This document shows positions 50,857 to 61,082 of a stretch of 64,000 nucleotides of DNA, in pieces. Position 1 is the stretch's first letter. Every line of letters starts with the position of its first letter. This DNA is from Anaerorhabdus furcosa. GTDB lineage: Bacteria; Bacillota_I; Bacilli_A; Erysipelotrichales; Erysipelotrichaceae. The notes under the pieces are model-generated. The model saw only the letters and a program-made list of their open reading frames with translations. It searched no databases and was not told the origin of the DNA. The translations under genes were made by a program, and so were the position numbers. The DNA is taken from assembly GCF_900167375.1 (NCBI RefSeq), contig NZ_FUWY01000002.1, positions 418,467 to 482,466 of the forward strand, given 5' to 3'.

Positions 50857-51121
50857 CTTTATCAATTCTCCTTAATTGTATTTGTGTTATATAATGATAA
50901 CTCATTCTTACACTTATGAAATATGTTTTGTAAATTCATTTTTGGATACTTGGAATTAATTAATAGAAAAAGTTTCTTTGATTTTCTAAATAATACTTTA
51001 AAGAAAACTGAGTAAAATCATTTTCTATATAAAAAAGTTATATGAGTAAATTAAAAAAGAAAAATGAAAGTATTATTCAAATTCCTTTTTTTGTAATTAG
51101 AAAATAGTTTTTCTTTATTTT

Positions 51122-51691
51122 TTAATTTGTATAGAAAATGCAAGGTTTGTCATCTTCGTAGTTTACTAATTCTTCGTAATTGATTTGATGTGGAATAAAG
51201 TACATTTTATTTTCAACTAACCTTAAATAACCATCAATTGTTGTATCGTTAAGATCAGGCATGATAAAACAACCTTCACCTTGACAACGCTCTAATTCGT
51301 GATTAGTTAATACTTCTCCATAATATGAAAATAAATTCGCTTCGATTTGTTCATATCTTCCATAATAATAATCACCACCTGCACTATCATAAGTAACAGT
51401 AAAAAATCCATCATTTGTTAATATTAAACCTAATCCCACTCCAACTGTTTCATCCGCAACTCCATAATATTCACCAGTAGGACACCAAAAGACACTTTTT
51501 TCATTGTTTATTAAATCTGGAGGAATTATTGATGTAGCTGAAGGAGTTGGTTTTGGGGATGGGGTTGTTGTAGGGGCAGGTAGTGTAGAAGGTACTGCGG
51601 TTTCAATTGGATTAGTATTTATAGGTTCTTTTTTTGTTGTGCAAGAAACTAAAAAGCATGAAATCAAAATTAATCTAAATATTTTACTCAT
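51122..51691 (-). CDS. lipoprotein with Pro/Thr-rich linker
   Basis: The signal peptide ends in the lipobox VSC (LISCFLVSC). A Pro/Thr/Ser-rich linker (about 25-55) leads to a small beta-rich domain (YYGVADETVGVGLGLILTNDGFFTVTYDSAGG, CQGEGCFIM). It is probably anchored on the outer face of the membrane. No enzymatic motif recognised. Confidence 0.75.
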   Translation of the reverse strand: MSKIFRLILISCFLVSCTTKKEPINTNPIETAVPSTLPAPTTTPSPKPTPSATSIIPPDLINNEKSVFWCPTGEYYGVADETVGVGLGLILTNDGFFTVTYDSAGGDYYYGRYEQIEANLFSYYGEVLTNHELERCQGEGCFIMPDLNDTTIDGYLRLVENKMYFIPHQINYEELVNYEDDKPCIFYTN

Positions 51692-51810
51692 AAACGACCT
51701 CTTTTTTATTATATAATAACTCGTTTTTTTTAGAAAGAGTTGACAAGTGTAAACCCAATGTGTAAACTTAGTATATCTACAAATGTAGATTAAGACAATA
51801 GGAGAAAATA

Positions 51811-52395
51811 ATGAAAAAGCTAGTAGTGAGTTTATTTGTAATACTATTGATTAGTGGTTGTACTGCGAAACCCAATTCAGTAGATGAAACATCTAAGCCG
51901 GATGAAAAAGAAGTCAAATTTACACCTCCACCTGCTGGAGATAGAGAACCACCAACGCCTAATGGAGAAATCGCAGAGACTAGTGATTTCAATTTTACAA
52001 AAACTGATGATAAAGAGAATGTTAAAATTACAATTTATTTTAGAAATGAAGATACAATTGGTAATCATATCACATTCTTTGATAGTACTGGAAATATGCT
52101 TTCCGATTCAAATGGATTTAGTACAGTAGATGATTACATAGTAATCAATGATGAATTACCGTTTGAACAGCATTTTGGAGCAACCTCATACACAGGTGAA
52201 GGAGATCCAAATGTAGATATGGATTCTGAAGACTATATAAAAATATCGTGTTCTGTTTATCTTAAAGGAAAGGTGGATACACCTTGTTCTGAAACCTATG
52301 TTTTTCCAAGATATGCAGGGTATGAGTACAAGATTTATTTGATAAAGGATGAAAGTGGAAATTACAAATTTAGTTCCTTTGATAATAAAAAATAA
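51811..52395 (+). CDS. lipoprotein (194 aa)
   Basis: Signal peptide MKKLVVSLFVILLISGCTAK with a lipobox (ISGC). An acidic/Pro-rich linker leads to a beta-sandwich-like domain (NVKITIYFRNEDTIGNHITF, YEYKIYLIKDESG). Divergent from the other lipoprotein gene. Function unknown. Confidence 0.75.
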   Translation: MKKLVVSLFVILLISGCTAKPNSVDETSKPDEKEVKFTPPPAGDREPPTPNGEIAETSDFNFTKTDDKENVKITIYFRNEDTIGNHITFFDSTGNMLSDSNGFSTVDDYIVINDELPFEQHFGATSYTGEGDPNVDMDSEDYIKISCSVYLKGKVDTPCSETYVFPRYAGYEYKIYLIKDESGNYKFSSFDNKK

Positions 52396-52404
52396 AAAGC
52401 GAAT

Positions 52405-52440
52405 AAAGGAATTATTGCACTTATCTAATAATTCCTTTTA
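52405..52440 (+). terminator. terminator after the lipoprotein gene
   Basis: AAAGGAATTATT (52405-52416) pairs with AATAATTCCTTT (52427-52438), then a T-rich tract. Confidence 0.8.
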
Positions 52441-52510
52441 TTTTGTTAAAATTCACATTACTGGTCAAAAATATTTGAGTTTGATAAGATATCGAAAAGG
52501 AGGAATGTGC

Positions 52511-52927
52511 ATGCGATTATGGCATAAAGATTTGATTGATGTGTTACCAAGACAACAATTATTAGCGCAGTGGCGAGAATTATGTTCTATTTATTCCAAA
52601 GAAGATCGTCATATACTAATCAATTTTATCTATGATTATCCTCCAAATCATTTTTATACCTATAGTTTACTAGTTATCGATGAGATGAGAAAAAGAGGGT
52701 ATAAAATTAGTGAATCATCCTACAAACGATTTACAGATTATTTTCAAAATAGGAAATTCAAAAAAATAAATATACAAACGTTATACAATAATAAAATGAA
52801 TGATCGTTATTTATATCAATGTTATCACAACCTACAAGAAAAGTACGATTGCAACTCAATCAAAGAATTTGAATGGGCATTGATCGAAAATAAGTTGAAA
52901 GAAAAGATTACAGTTACAGAAAAGTAA
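52511..52927 (+). CDS. TIGR02328-type protein (pyrimidine dimer DNA glycosylase-like)
   Basis: The 138-residue protein begins MRLWHKDLIDVLPRQQLLAQWRELC and contains YDYPPNHFYTYSLLVIDEMRKRGYKIS, the signature of the TIGR02328 family, which is distantly like T4 endonuclease V. The true start is 52511, seven bases after GGAGG (AAAAGGAGGAATGTGC). Activity on DNA is not proven for this family. Confidence 0.8.
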   Translation: MRLWHKDLIDVLPRQQLLAQWRELCSIYSKEDRHILINFIYDYPPNHFYTYSLLVIDEMRKRGYKISESSYKRFTDYFQNRKFKKINIQTLYNNKMNDRYLYQCYHNLQEKYDCNSIKEFEWALIENKLKEKITVTEK

Positions 52928-53166
52928 CTAATGTACACAAATTAATTTATATGATAACTTCTTTGCATAGGAAGTATAACGATGATGATTTACATATTTC
53001 TTATGTTCTAAGAAATTAAGGTATCAACAATATGGGAATAATTATCTTAATTCATTTTAAGATTGTAGTAAGGCAGGCAAAATAGATGTATTGGCGGGAG
53101 AGATGCTAAGTACACATTAAACCTTATGTTGAATCCATTTTACACACTAGTGAAAGAAGGAAAAAC

Positions 53167-53505
53167 ATGGCAAAAGTAAAAAATAAGTATCACAATTCAT
53201 TTTTATTAGCTTCAGATTTAATGGGAGGCAAATGGGCTTCTCTTATACTGTGGCAAATTTATCAAAAAAATAATCGCTTTTCTTTACTACTAAGAGCGAT
53301 ACCAGAGATTACAAGAAAGATGCTAATTACTCAACTTCGTGAGTTGGAAGAAAACAAACTGATTCACAAGATTGTATATGATGTGGTACCTCTTCATACA
53401 GAATATGTACTCGAGGATATTGCACTAGAAATGATTCCAATTATTGAACAACTTCAAACGTTTTCAAAGCAATATGCTGAAATTCATGAAATAGAATTAA
53501 AATAA
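53167..53505 (+). CDS. HxlR-family transcriptional regulator
   Basis: The 112-residue winged helix has GGKWASLILWQIYQ, RFSLLLRAIPEITRKMLITQLRELEENKLIHK and VEYVLED-like wing (PLHTEYVLEDIALEMIPII). HxlR proteins sense reactive aldehydes or redox changes. Possible targets nearby are the TauE-like exporter and the DUF1254 gene; the DUF1254 leader has two AAGTAC elements (54429-54434 and 54440-54445). Confidence 0.9.
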   Translation: MAKVKNKYHNSFLLASDLMGGKWASLILWQIYQKNNRFSLLLRAIPEITRKMLITQLRELEENKLIHKIVYDVVPLHTEYVLEDIALEMIPIIEQLQTFSKQYAEIHEIELK

Positions 53506-53530
53506 GTACACTCATTGAGTGTACTTATTT
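53504..53530. terminator. bidirectional terminator between hxlR-like and tauE-like genes
   Basis: AAGTACACTC (53504-53513) pairs with GAGTGTACTT (53516-53525), flanked by A- and T-rich sequence. Confidence 0.85.
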
Positions 53531-54289
53531 ATTGAATAGATTAATCACTGTAGTAAAAATAATAAAAACCATAACAACATTAAATAAGGAATGAATTTGT
53601 TTGTCACTAAATTTTCTATTTAATTTTGAACCAATCAAACCTCCAACAATTGCAGCGGGAATCATAAGGAATAAAATAGTTAAGTCATATTTTACAAAAT
53701 CACCTGCTAAAGCAACTTGAACTAATTTAGATGCTTGAGAGAATAAAATCATGACAATGGATATAACAGATGCTTCCTTTGTACTTAGTGAGAAAAACAT
53801 AGCTAAAGCAACTAAATTAATTGGACCACCACCTATTCCAACAAAAGTTGCTATCATACCAAATACAACACCTACAACAAAATAAGAAATGGGATTTTCT
53901 AGTTTCCACTGATATTTATGTTTTAAGAAATTCATATAGATTAATACAATAATGAGAAGAATCATTAGGATAAGGTTTTGAATTTGTTTGATGGGTAAGG
54001 TTGTTTGGGCAATGACCATAGAAAGAATACTTTGACCTAAAAGTCCACCACCAACTGAACCTAAAGCAATCCAAGTAGCTAGTTTCTTATCAAAGTGGGT
54101 TTTTAGGTTAATGTGTTTTAAAATGCTGGATAGGGACATTGAAAAAACTGTGGCTGAAGATAAGATACTTATTGCAGCAGTACTGTAATTACCTGATAAA
54201 TCGAGTAGAGGTTTAATAATAACCCCACCACCAATACCAGAGATTGCGCCAATAAGAGAAGCGAATAAGGCAACAAGGGTTGCTATCAT
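53525..54289 (-). CDS. TauE/SafE-family sulfite/anion exporter
   Basis: The 254-residue membrane protein has about eight segments and two internal repeats with GIGGGVIIKPLLDL and FVGIGGGPINLVAL, the family's signature. Such proteins export sulfite, sulfoacetate or similar anions. Divergent from the DUF1254 gene. Good GAGGAAAA ribosome binding site. Confidence 0.9.
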   Translation of the reverse strand: MIATLVALFASLIGAISGIGGGVIIKPLLDLSGNYSTAAISILSSATVFSMSLSSILKHINLKTHFDKKLATWIALGSVGGGLLGQSILSMVIAQTTLPIKQIQNLILMILLIIVLIYMNFLKHKYQWKLENPISYFVVGVVFGMIATFVGIGGGPINLVALAMFFSLSTKEASVISIVMILFSQASKLVQVALAGDFVKYDLTILFLMIPAAIVGGLIGSKLNRKFSDKQIHSLFNVVMVFIIFTTVINLFNK

Positions 54290-54488
54290 AAATTTTCCTC
54301 CATTTTGTGATGAGATAAGTATAAATTTATATTTTGAATTCTACAAGCGAAATTGAAACAAATGTGTAAATTTTTCAATTAATCACATTACTTGAAAAAA
54401 TAAATGTTGTTTTGTTTAATTAGTCTATAAGTACAAAGAAAGTACTTTCACCAAATTCTTTGGCGTTCAAATTCGAGGAGGAAAAATT

Positions 54489-55775
54489 ATGAACGAAAAT
54501 GATGCTACCAAATTAATCACAGATGCATATGTTTATGGATATCCCATTATGGGAATGTATGAATTGTTGTATCAACAAGTTTTAGGACCCAATAAATCAA
54601 CTAAAATGAATGAATTTTTGCATATTGCAGTTGTATCAACGCCTAAAACATCTTTTGTGCCGGCTCCTAATAATGATACAACTTATTCAAGAGCTTGGTT
54701 GGATTTAAGAGAAGAACCAATTATCATAGAAACACCAGATTCAAATGATCGTTATTATTCAATTCAGTTAACTGATTTATTTACTGATATTACAGATAAC
54801 TTAGGTAAGCGATTGTATGGTACAAAAAAGCATAGTTTTGCGATTGTTGGACCAACTTGGAATGGAAAATTACCTGAGGGAGTAATTCCAGTTTATTGCA
54901 AGACAACAATTGCTTTAGCATTTTTAAGAATACTCATTAAAGGTGAAAATGATTTAGAAACTGTAAAGGATTTACAAAAAAACTTTGTGATTAAACCTTT
55001 AAGTGAATATATCACTGGAAAGACTTCAAATATGGATTTCACTTTAGGATTACCTGATTATTGTGTTGGAAATTATTATGAATATTTTGAAACAATGAAT
55101 AAGGTGTTAGCTTTAACACCGATGATTCAACAAGATGAAGAATTACTCAAGAAGATCAAAGCTGTTGGTATTGGAGCAAATGGAAAGCTTGAAATACTTA
55201 GAGGAATACCAGAAAAAATACTTAAAGATGCATGTAATGGTGCAAAAGAATTAATTGATCAAAATGGGTTGCATTTTGGTGAAGAAGTAAATCATTGGCG
55301 TATCGCAAGAAAAAATATTGGAATATTTGGTAATGATTATATGCAACGAGCTGTTGTTTGGTATAAAGGAGCATTGGCGAATGTACCAGAAGAATCATTA
55401 TATCCGAGTACATTCAAAGATAGTCATGGAAACTTTTTAACTGGTGCAAATAAGTATGTAATTCATTTTGACAAAGAACAATTACCACCAGTAAGTCAAT
55501 TTTGGTCATTGACGATGTATCGCTTTAGTGATGCATTCCTAATTGAAAATAAAATTAATCGCTATTCAATTGGGGATCGTACTAAAGACTTGGCTTATGA
55601 TTCACAGGGGGGATTAACGATTTATATACAACATCTAGAACCTGAAGAAGAGAAAGAAAAAGCCAATTGGCTACCTTCTCCTGATGAACCGTTCTATATG
55701 ACGCTAAGATTATATGGTCCTAGTGAAGATGCAATTTTAGGTAAATGGTCACCTCCTGCAGTAGAGAAGAAATAA
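54489..55775 (+). CDS. DUF1254/DUF1214 domain protein
   Basis: The 428-residue protein opens with ITDAYVYGYPIMGMYELLY (DUF1254). It has RAWLDLREEPIIIETPDSNDRYYSIQLTD in the middle and PVSQFWSLTMYRFSDAFLIENKINRYSIGDRT (DUF1214) near the end. There is no signal peptide, unlike many proteobacterial members, so it is cytoplasmic. The biochemical role is unknown. Unusual to see in a low-GC Gram-positive; lateral acquisition is possible. Confidence 0.9.
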   Translation: MNENDATKLITDAYVYGYPIMGMYELLYQQVLGPNKSTKMNEFLHIAVVSTPKTSFVPAPNNDTTYSRAWLDLREEPIIIETPDSNDRYYSIQLTDLFTDITDNLGKRLYGTKKHSFAIVGPTWNGKLPEGVIPVYCKTTIALAFLRILIKGENDLETVKDLQKNFVIKPLSEYITGKTSNMDFTLGLPDYCVGNYYEYFETMNKVLALTPMIQQDEELLKKIKAVGIGANGKLEILRGIPEKILKDACNGAKELIDQNGLHFGEEVNHWRIARKNIGIFGNDYMQRAVVWYKGALANVPEESLYPSTFKDSHGNFLTGANKYVIHFDKEQLPPVSQFWSLTMYRFSDAFLIENKINRYSIGDRTKDLAYDSQGGLTIYIQHLEPEEEKEKANWLPSPDEPFYMTLRLYGPSEDAILGKWSPPAVEKK

Positions 55776-55783
55776 ATTATATG

Positions 55784-55820
55784 AAATAGGAGTTAGCATG
55801 TAGCTAACTCCTATTTATTT
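55784..55820. terminator. bidirectional terminator after DUF1254 gene
   Basis: AAATAGGAGTTAGC (55784-55797) pairs with GCTAACTCCTATTT (55803-55816). Confidence 0.9.
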
Positions 55821-56579
55821 TGAATAAGTTTTGATGAATTTAATTGTGGCATCAATTAAATCACGTTGTTGTTGATTATCTGTTATATCTGCTTTGTTGT
55901 CACCTGATTGTGGCTTTGCATTGTTATATAATGCCATTTGTGTATGATTTGCACCTTCAATTTTGACGAAATCTGTTGTAGGTGGTAAGTAGATACTTTT
56001 ATCTAGAATATCTTGTGGTGTGGCTAAACCGTCGTTAGAACCACTAATACTTAAAACAGGGAAATCAGCTTCTTTCAAACTGGATTCTTTTGTTGTGTAG
56101 CTAGCATAAAGTATCAAACCATCAATTTTATCTGGATGCTCATGCGCATACATACTTGCAGCCGTACCGCCCAACGAGAAACCAGCTAAATACCACTCAT
56201 CAATGTCAGGATATTGATCCATTACGGCATTTGCCTTGTTGGTATCAAAAATCGCAAGATTAAAAGGCATTTTAACGATAACAACAAAGATATCTTCTTT
56301 AGCAATTTCACTTGCAGCATAGGCAAAACTTGCAGGATCAACTTTTCCTCCAGGATAATAAATTAAACCTACTTTAGTACTAGTTTTTGCAGGAGCAAAA
56401 GTAATTGAACTTTGGGTGTTGGTAACTGTAACTGTTTGGGTTGAAACAAGGGAAGCAACAGCTAAATCACTTGCAGGAAGATAGGAAGTTAAATAGTAAG
56501 TTGCATAACCAATAAAGAATATGAGTACAAGTAATAATGCAGTTAATAGTTTATGTTTCTTAAAAAAATTAGTTTTCAT
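55815..56579 (-). CDS. membrane-anchored alpha/beta hydrolase
   Basis: The N-terminal hydrophobic anchor (LLTALLLVLIFFIGYATYYL) is followed by an alpha/beta hydrolase fold with VGLIYYPGGKVDP, the nucleophile elbow LAGFSLGGTAA, DGLA (Asp) and GANHTQMALY (His). It is probably an extracytoplasmic esterase of the dienelactone-hydrolase-like group. Substrate unknown. Confidence 0.82.
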   Translation of the reverse strand: MKTNFFKKHKLLTALLLVLIFFIGYATYYLTSYLPASDLAVASLVSTQTVTVTNTQSSITFAPAKTSTKVGLIYYPGGKVDPASFAYAASEIAKEDIFVVIVKMPFNLAIFDTNKANAVMDQYPDIDEWYLAGFSLGGTAASMYAHEHPDKIDGLILYASYTTKESSLKEADFPVLSISGSNDGLATPQDILDKSIYLPPTTDFVKIEGANHTQMALYNNAKPQSGDNKADITDNQQQRDLIDATIKFIKTYSK

Positions 56580-56667
56580 ATGTTATTCCTCTATTATTAA
56601 TTATAAAGAGGATACTTTAAATTACAAATTTAATGATTTTTAGTTATAATATGGTAAGAGGTTAAGT

Positions 56668-58959
56668 ATGGTAAAAAGAAGTTATAGTAAAAGTTTAATT
56701 GAGGACATGAACAATCGTTGTTATGGAACGATGATAAATGATATACAAATAATTATGAAACCTATTCCAGAAACAAATGAAATAGGTGTTTTAGATGTAA
56801 GATTTTTCAAGAAGATAAAATCGATTGCAGCACTAACTAAATTTGTCCCAGATCAAGTATTAAAATTAAGTCCCAGTAAGCAAATCATTGAAGGGTTGAA
56901 ACTAGGTTTTGATTTGAAAAAAAGCAAGTCAATTACTGAAGATATCATAAAAGTAGATCAAATTACAATTAGAGGTAAGGATAACAATTTATTGCCTTTG
57001 CGTATTTATCATCCCAATAATAAAGACGAATTAGCACCTATTTTATACTATATTCATGGTGGTGGATTTTTCTCTGGGAATTTGGAAGTATGTGATGAAT
57101 ACTTACGTTATCTATGCATTCATTTCAATCTTTTGATTTTTTCAATTGATTATCGACTTGCTCCACAATATGCATATCCAAAAGGACATGAAGATTGTTA
57201 TGAAGGATTAAAATGGATAAGTGAACATGGAAAGTATTATCAAGGAGATACTGAAAATATCTTTATTGCAGGTGATAGTGCAGGGGGAAACTTAGCACAT
57301 TATTGTGTAGTTAAAGACATAGAAGAAAAGAAATTTAAAGTAAAGGGACAATTCTTATTGTATCCAACATTGAAACTAGCGAACGTTAGTGATGAAATCA
57401 GTAAATGGGATTTAACTAAATATGAAATCAATAAGAAGCAAGAAGCTGCAGTGATGTTATCCATCCAATTAATCAAAAATGGTGGAGTAGAAATCATGAA
57501 TGGTGTTTTAAATGCAGATCCAAATAATTCTTATCTAACACCCTATCTATCCGAATTAACAAATTTACCTCCAACATGTATTTGCGTCGGTGAATTTGAT
57601 TATTTAAAAGTTGAAGATATTGCATATGCAGTGAAAAATAAAAAAATGAACAATCCTGTAGAGCTTATTGTATACAAAGGAATGGGACATGGATTTGGTG
57701 ATTTTTTAGGTTATTTTCCACAAGCAGAAGATAGTGCAATTGAACTAGGACAATTTATTTTAAAACATGCAAATCGCATTGAAGCAAAACCTAGAAAACT
57801 GCTTAGTCCAGAACAAATTCGACTTTTGCAGAAACAAGATGAAACAAATGAAAGAAAATATGCAAGAAATTTAATTTCAATAATGAATCGTAAAAGTACA
57901 ATCGAAATTTTAGATGATAATCCAGTCATTGTAAAACCAATGCCTGATGAAAAAGAAAAACAAAAAATGGATAAACATGTAGCTTCAGATATTAAAGCTC
58001 AAGAGTTTTTTATTCATTTGGCAAGTGATTTATATAATAACATTAAATTTGATGACAAAGTATTTGAAGAAATTCGTAAATTTTTTAATGAAGTTAAAAG
58101 TATACCAATCTCAAGTAATCGAGTAATAATAGAAGATATTGATATTCTAGGTACAGAAGGGAATCAAATTCCATTAAGAATATATCATCCGGCAACCCAC
58201 ACAAAAAATAAACCCATTTTCTATTTTATGCATGGTGGTGCATTCATTGCAGGTTCACCCAATGTTGTAGAGCAATTTGTTAAGTACATCGTTGATAAGT
58301 TCAATGTTGTTGGATTTAGTGTTAATTATCGACTTGCTCCAGAAAATACTTTTCCAAAAGGGCATGATGATTGCTATGCAGCGCTATTATGGATAAAAAA
58401 ATATGCTCATTTGATTCATGGCGATACAACTAAAATCTTTGTTGCGGGAGATAGTGCTGGAGGAAACATTGCACAATATTGCGTTACAAGATCACTAAAT
58501 GAAAAAGGTCCAAAAATAAAAGGACAAATGCTTCTTTATCCAACAGTTGATTTGGCTGAAAGTATTGATGAACATTTTGAGTGGGAGAGTCGTTTCTCTA
58601 AAAACCAAAGTAGTGCTTTTGTAGAAATTCAAAATTCATTGGATTCATTTAGAAAATATTTGAATAAATTCATGCGAAAAGCATTGAATAGTGATGGAAA
58701 CAATGAATATTTATCACCATATTTATCAAATCGACATGATTTACCACCTACATTATTAGCGGTTGGAGAATATGATTTTCTAAGAAATGAATGCTTAGCA
58801 TACATGGCAAAATTGCATAAGAATGGAATTAAAACTAGAACTATTCTTTATGAAGGGTTTTCTCATGGATTTATTGATTCAATGGGACAACATATGCAAA
58901 GTGAAGATCTTGCAATTGAAGTAGGGCATTTCATAAAAACTGTAATTAATGAAAAATAG
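56668..58959 (+). CDS. tandem-duplicated HSL-type alpha/beta hydrolase (two catalytic domains)
   Basis: The 763 residues hold two full hydrolase domains. Each has an oxyanion HGGG/HGGA (near 130 and 520), SIDYRLAPQYAYPKGHEDCYEGL or the parallel VNYRLAPENTFPKGHDD, GDSAGGN elbows (near 202 and 592), Asp in GEFDYL/GEYDFL and His in GMGHGFGDF/FSHGFIDS. Normal members have one domain of about 320-360 residues. Both triads look intact, so both halves may act. No signal peptide. Confidence 0.9.
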   Translation: MVKRSYSKSLIEDMNNRCYGTMINDIQIIMKPIPETNEIGVLDVRFFKKIKSIAALTKFVPDQVLKLSPSKQIIEGLKLGFDLKKSKSITEDIIKVDQITIRGKDNNLLPLRIYHPNNKDELAPILYYIHGGGFFSGNLEVCDEYLRYLCIHFNLLIFSIDYRLAPQYAYPKGHEDCYEGLKWISEHGKYYQGDTENIFIAGDSAGGNLAHYCVVKDIEEKKFKVKGQFLLYPTLKLANVSDEISKWDLTKYEINKKQEAAVMLSIQLIKNGGVEIMNGVLNADPNNSYLTPYLSELTNLPPTCICVGEFDYLKVEDIAYAVKNKKMNNPVELIVYKGMGHGFGDFLGYFPQAEDSAIELGQFILKHANRIEAKPRKLLSPEQIRLLQKQDETNERKYARNLISIMNRKSTIEILDDNPVIVKPMPDEKEKQKMDKHVASDIKAQEFFIHLASDLYNNIKFDDKVFEEIRKFFNEVKSIPISSNRVIIEDIDILGTEGNQIPLRIYHPATHTKNKPIFYFMHGGAFIAGSPNVVEQFVKYIVDKFNVVGFSVNYRLAPENTFPKGHDDCYAALLWIKKYAHLIHGDTTKIFVAGDSAGGNIAQYCVTRSLNEKGPKIKGQMLLYPTVDLAESIDEHFEWESRFSKNQSSAFVEIQNSLDSFRKYLNKFMRKALNSDGNNEYLSPYLSNRHDLPPTLLAVGEYDFLRNECLAYMAKLHKNGIKTRTILYEGFSHGFIDSMGQHMQSEDLAIEVGHFIKTVINEK

Positions 58960-58992
58960 AGAAACTATCATGAGGATAGTTTCTCTATTTTC
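58958..58992. terminator. bidirectional terminator
   Basis: AGAGAAACTATC (58958-58969) pairs with GATAGTTTCTCT (58975-58986), loop of 5, T-rich on the right. Confidence 0.9.
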
Positions 58993-60060
58993 TTACTCGA
59001 ATAATTGATATGAATAAACTTGGTCAAAGTTATTTGCTACTACAATATCCAATGTTTTCTTGGAGTTATTGTATACTGCAGACCATTGTGTAGCGATAAT
59101 ATCACCTTCGCTATCTACTTTATCTTGGCTTACTGATTTAAGTAAGTTCATTGCATCTTCTGTAGAAAGTATACCTTTATTTTGATTTAAAGTATTAATC
59201 AAGATTTCGTAACGATCTTGACCTTTACCAAAGTTATATTTTTCTTCACTAATTAAGAAATTGGTAAGAGCTTGAACTTCGCCAGCTTCTTTGCGAATTA
59301 CACTTAGGTTATTATCTATGTATTCAATCACGGCACTATTTCCATTTGCATCAGCTATTTGAAAATGATAAGAAGCATTTGCAGAGGCATGCATATCCAT
59401 ATTTTCAAACAATGCAATAGCCTCATCAACTGAAGCAGCTTGATCTAGAACTAGTCGAATTGCTGATGTTGTTGTTAAATCAAGTTTATCTGTCATTTGG
59501 TTAGTTGGAGTATCTTTTATAAGTAGAACACCAATACTAACACCCATTTCATTCATACCATCCATAACGGCGTAAGGTGCAGCCAAAGACATAACTTTAT
59601 TGATAAATGAATCTGGACCCTCATCTAAGGTATAACCCAATACATTAATATTTGCGATAGATACTGAACGATATCCATCTTTTGGTTCAGTAAAGACAAG
59701 CATACCTGGAATTGGATCTAAATCATAATTTCTTCCAAAAATCCAATCACCTTCAGCTGTTTGAGCTTGGAATGTACTGCATCCAAAATCAGGAATATTA
59801 AATTCTAAAGGAATACCTTTTAAAATTGTTTTTACTACATATTGAACAAGTTGACTATCACTTTCAACACCACCTTGTTCAACTAATCCTGTTAAGCCAT
59901 AATCATTGGAAACATGGATTTCATAGAAACCATAATCGTCGATTTGTTTGATACTGTTGATTGTAGTAATTTCTTTATTAAATACTGCAAAGAAACCACC
60001 TACTAACACTAAAATAATAATAACTAAAGCAATTAAGATACGTTTTAAAATTTTTTTCAT
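58993..60060 (-). CDS. membrane-anchored linear amide C-N hydrolase (Ntn-type, penicillin acylase/choloylglycine-like)
   Basis: An N-terminal membrane anchor (about 7-28) is followed by FGCSTFQAQTAEGDWIFGRNYDLD. Cys94 is the likely N-terminal nucleophile released by self-cleavage, and Arg110 and the following Asp are the usual partners. VMDGMNEMGVSIGVLLI and YHFQIADANGNSAVIEY are further family motifs. It may hydrolyse bile-salt-like or N-acyl amides outside the membrane. Transcribed after the adjacent hydrolase. Confidence 0.85.
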   Translation of the reverse strand: MKKILKRILIALVIIILVLVGGFFAVFNKEITTINSIKQIDDYGFYEIHVSNDYGLTGLVEQGGVESDSQLVQYVVKTILKGIPLEFNIPDFGCSTFQAQTAEGDWIFGRNYDLDPIPGMLVFTEPKDGYRSVSIANINVLGYTLDEGPDSFINKVMSLAAPYAVMDGMNEMGVSIGVLLIKDTPTNQMTDKLDLTTTSAIRLVLDQAASVDEAIALFENMDMHASANASYHFQIADANGNSAVIEYIDNNLSVIRKEAGEVQALTNFLISEEKYNFGKGQDRYEILINTLNQNKGILSTEDAMNLLKSVSQDKVDSEGDIIATQWSAVYNNSKKTLDIVVANNFDQVYSYQLFE

Positions 60061-60073
60061 CTATATGTTCTCC

Positions 60074-61021
60074 TTAATTTAAACTGTTAATGAATTCAAA
60101 AATTGTTTTGTAGTATAAATCAGGTTCAACATCAGCACTGGCACCATGTTCAGCTCCAGGGATGATTAAGAGTTGTTTTTCATTTTGGTAAGACTCATAT
60201 AATTTCTCACCCATCCATGTTGGAACATAGGTATCATTTTCACCGTGAATAAATAGAATTGGTAATGTTGCATTTTCAAGTGCTTTAATTGGACTGGCTT
60301 TGCCAAAATCATATCCTGCACGTAATTGACCTACAAATTGTGCAGCCGGTAAGAATGGAAAGGCAGGGAGTCCAAATCTTTCTTTGAGTTGATCTTCAAA
60401 CATTTCATATGCCGAAGTATATCCGCAATCTTCAATAACACCAATTACATTTTCTGGTAATTTCTCACCTGCTGTAAGCATTACTGTAGCAGCACCCATA
60501 GATTCACCATAAAGGATGATTTTATCATTTGGGTTGTATTTTTGAATGGCATCAATCCATTCAAGAATATCATTTTTTTCCAACCAGCCCATACCAAGAT
60601 AATTTCCCTCACTATTTCCTCGACCACGTTGATCAATTGCGAGTACATTATAACCTTGTTCCACAAAAGGTTTAATTGCTGGAACGATATCACGGTGATC
60701 AACCGTATAACCATGAACTGCTAGAATTGTAATACCGTTAGAATTAGAAGTAGGATAATATTGTGCCCAAAGATTATAACCATCTTTGTTTGTTATTTCC
60801 CATTCTCCTAGATCTTGATTTACAACCCATTCATCATACTCTTTTTGGGCGGTTGTATCTTGTATACCAGTATATGGTTCACGCATTGATCCTAAGTTGC
60901 CATTTGAATCAACCGCAAGTGCGTAATCAACTAAATAATTCCCAGCAAATCCCAATGCACCTAATATTAAAAATGATATGGTAGCTAGTAGGATAATTAA
61001 AAACTTTCTTTTTTTAAACAT
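60074..61021 (-). CDS. membrane-anchored alpha/beta hydrolase
   Basis: The 315-residue protein has a membrane anchor (FLIILLATISFLILGALGFA), then ILAVHGYTVDHRDI, DQRGRGNSEGNYLGMGW, the elbow LYGESMGAATVM, HGENDTYVP (Asp) and GAEHG (His). It is a typical serine hydrolase of the YqkD-like type. 13 bp upstream of the amidase gene, forming a leftward two-gene operon. Confidence 0.87.
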   Translation of the reverse strand: MFKKRKFLIILLATISFLILGALGFAGNYLVDYALAVDSNGNLGSMREPYTGIQDTTAQKEYDEWVVNQDLGEWEITNKDGYNLWAQYYPTSNSNGITILAVHGYTVDHRDIVPAIKPFVEQGYNVLAIDQRGRGNSEGNYLGMGWLEKNDILEWIDAIQKYNPNDKIILYGESMGAATVMLTAGEKLPENVIGVIEDCGYTSAYEMFEDQLKERFGLPAFPFLPAAQFVGQLRAGYDFGKASPIKALENATLPILFIHGENDTYVPTWMGEKLYESYQNEKQLLIIPGAEHGASADVEPDLYYKTIFEFINSLN

Positions 61022-61082
61022 AATATCTCCTTATCTAAACAAGATAGAATTATAATGTTTTATGCAAAGAAAGTCAATTTGG

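Noticed and set aside
52349..52510. Longer N-terminus for the TIGR02328-type gene
   Set aside because: The upstream part crosses a terminator and the previous gene's end; GGAGG before 52511 and the family's MRLWHKDLI start fix the shorter form.
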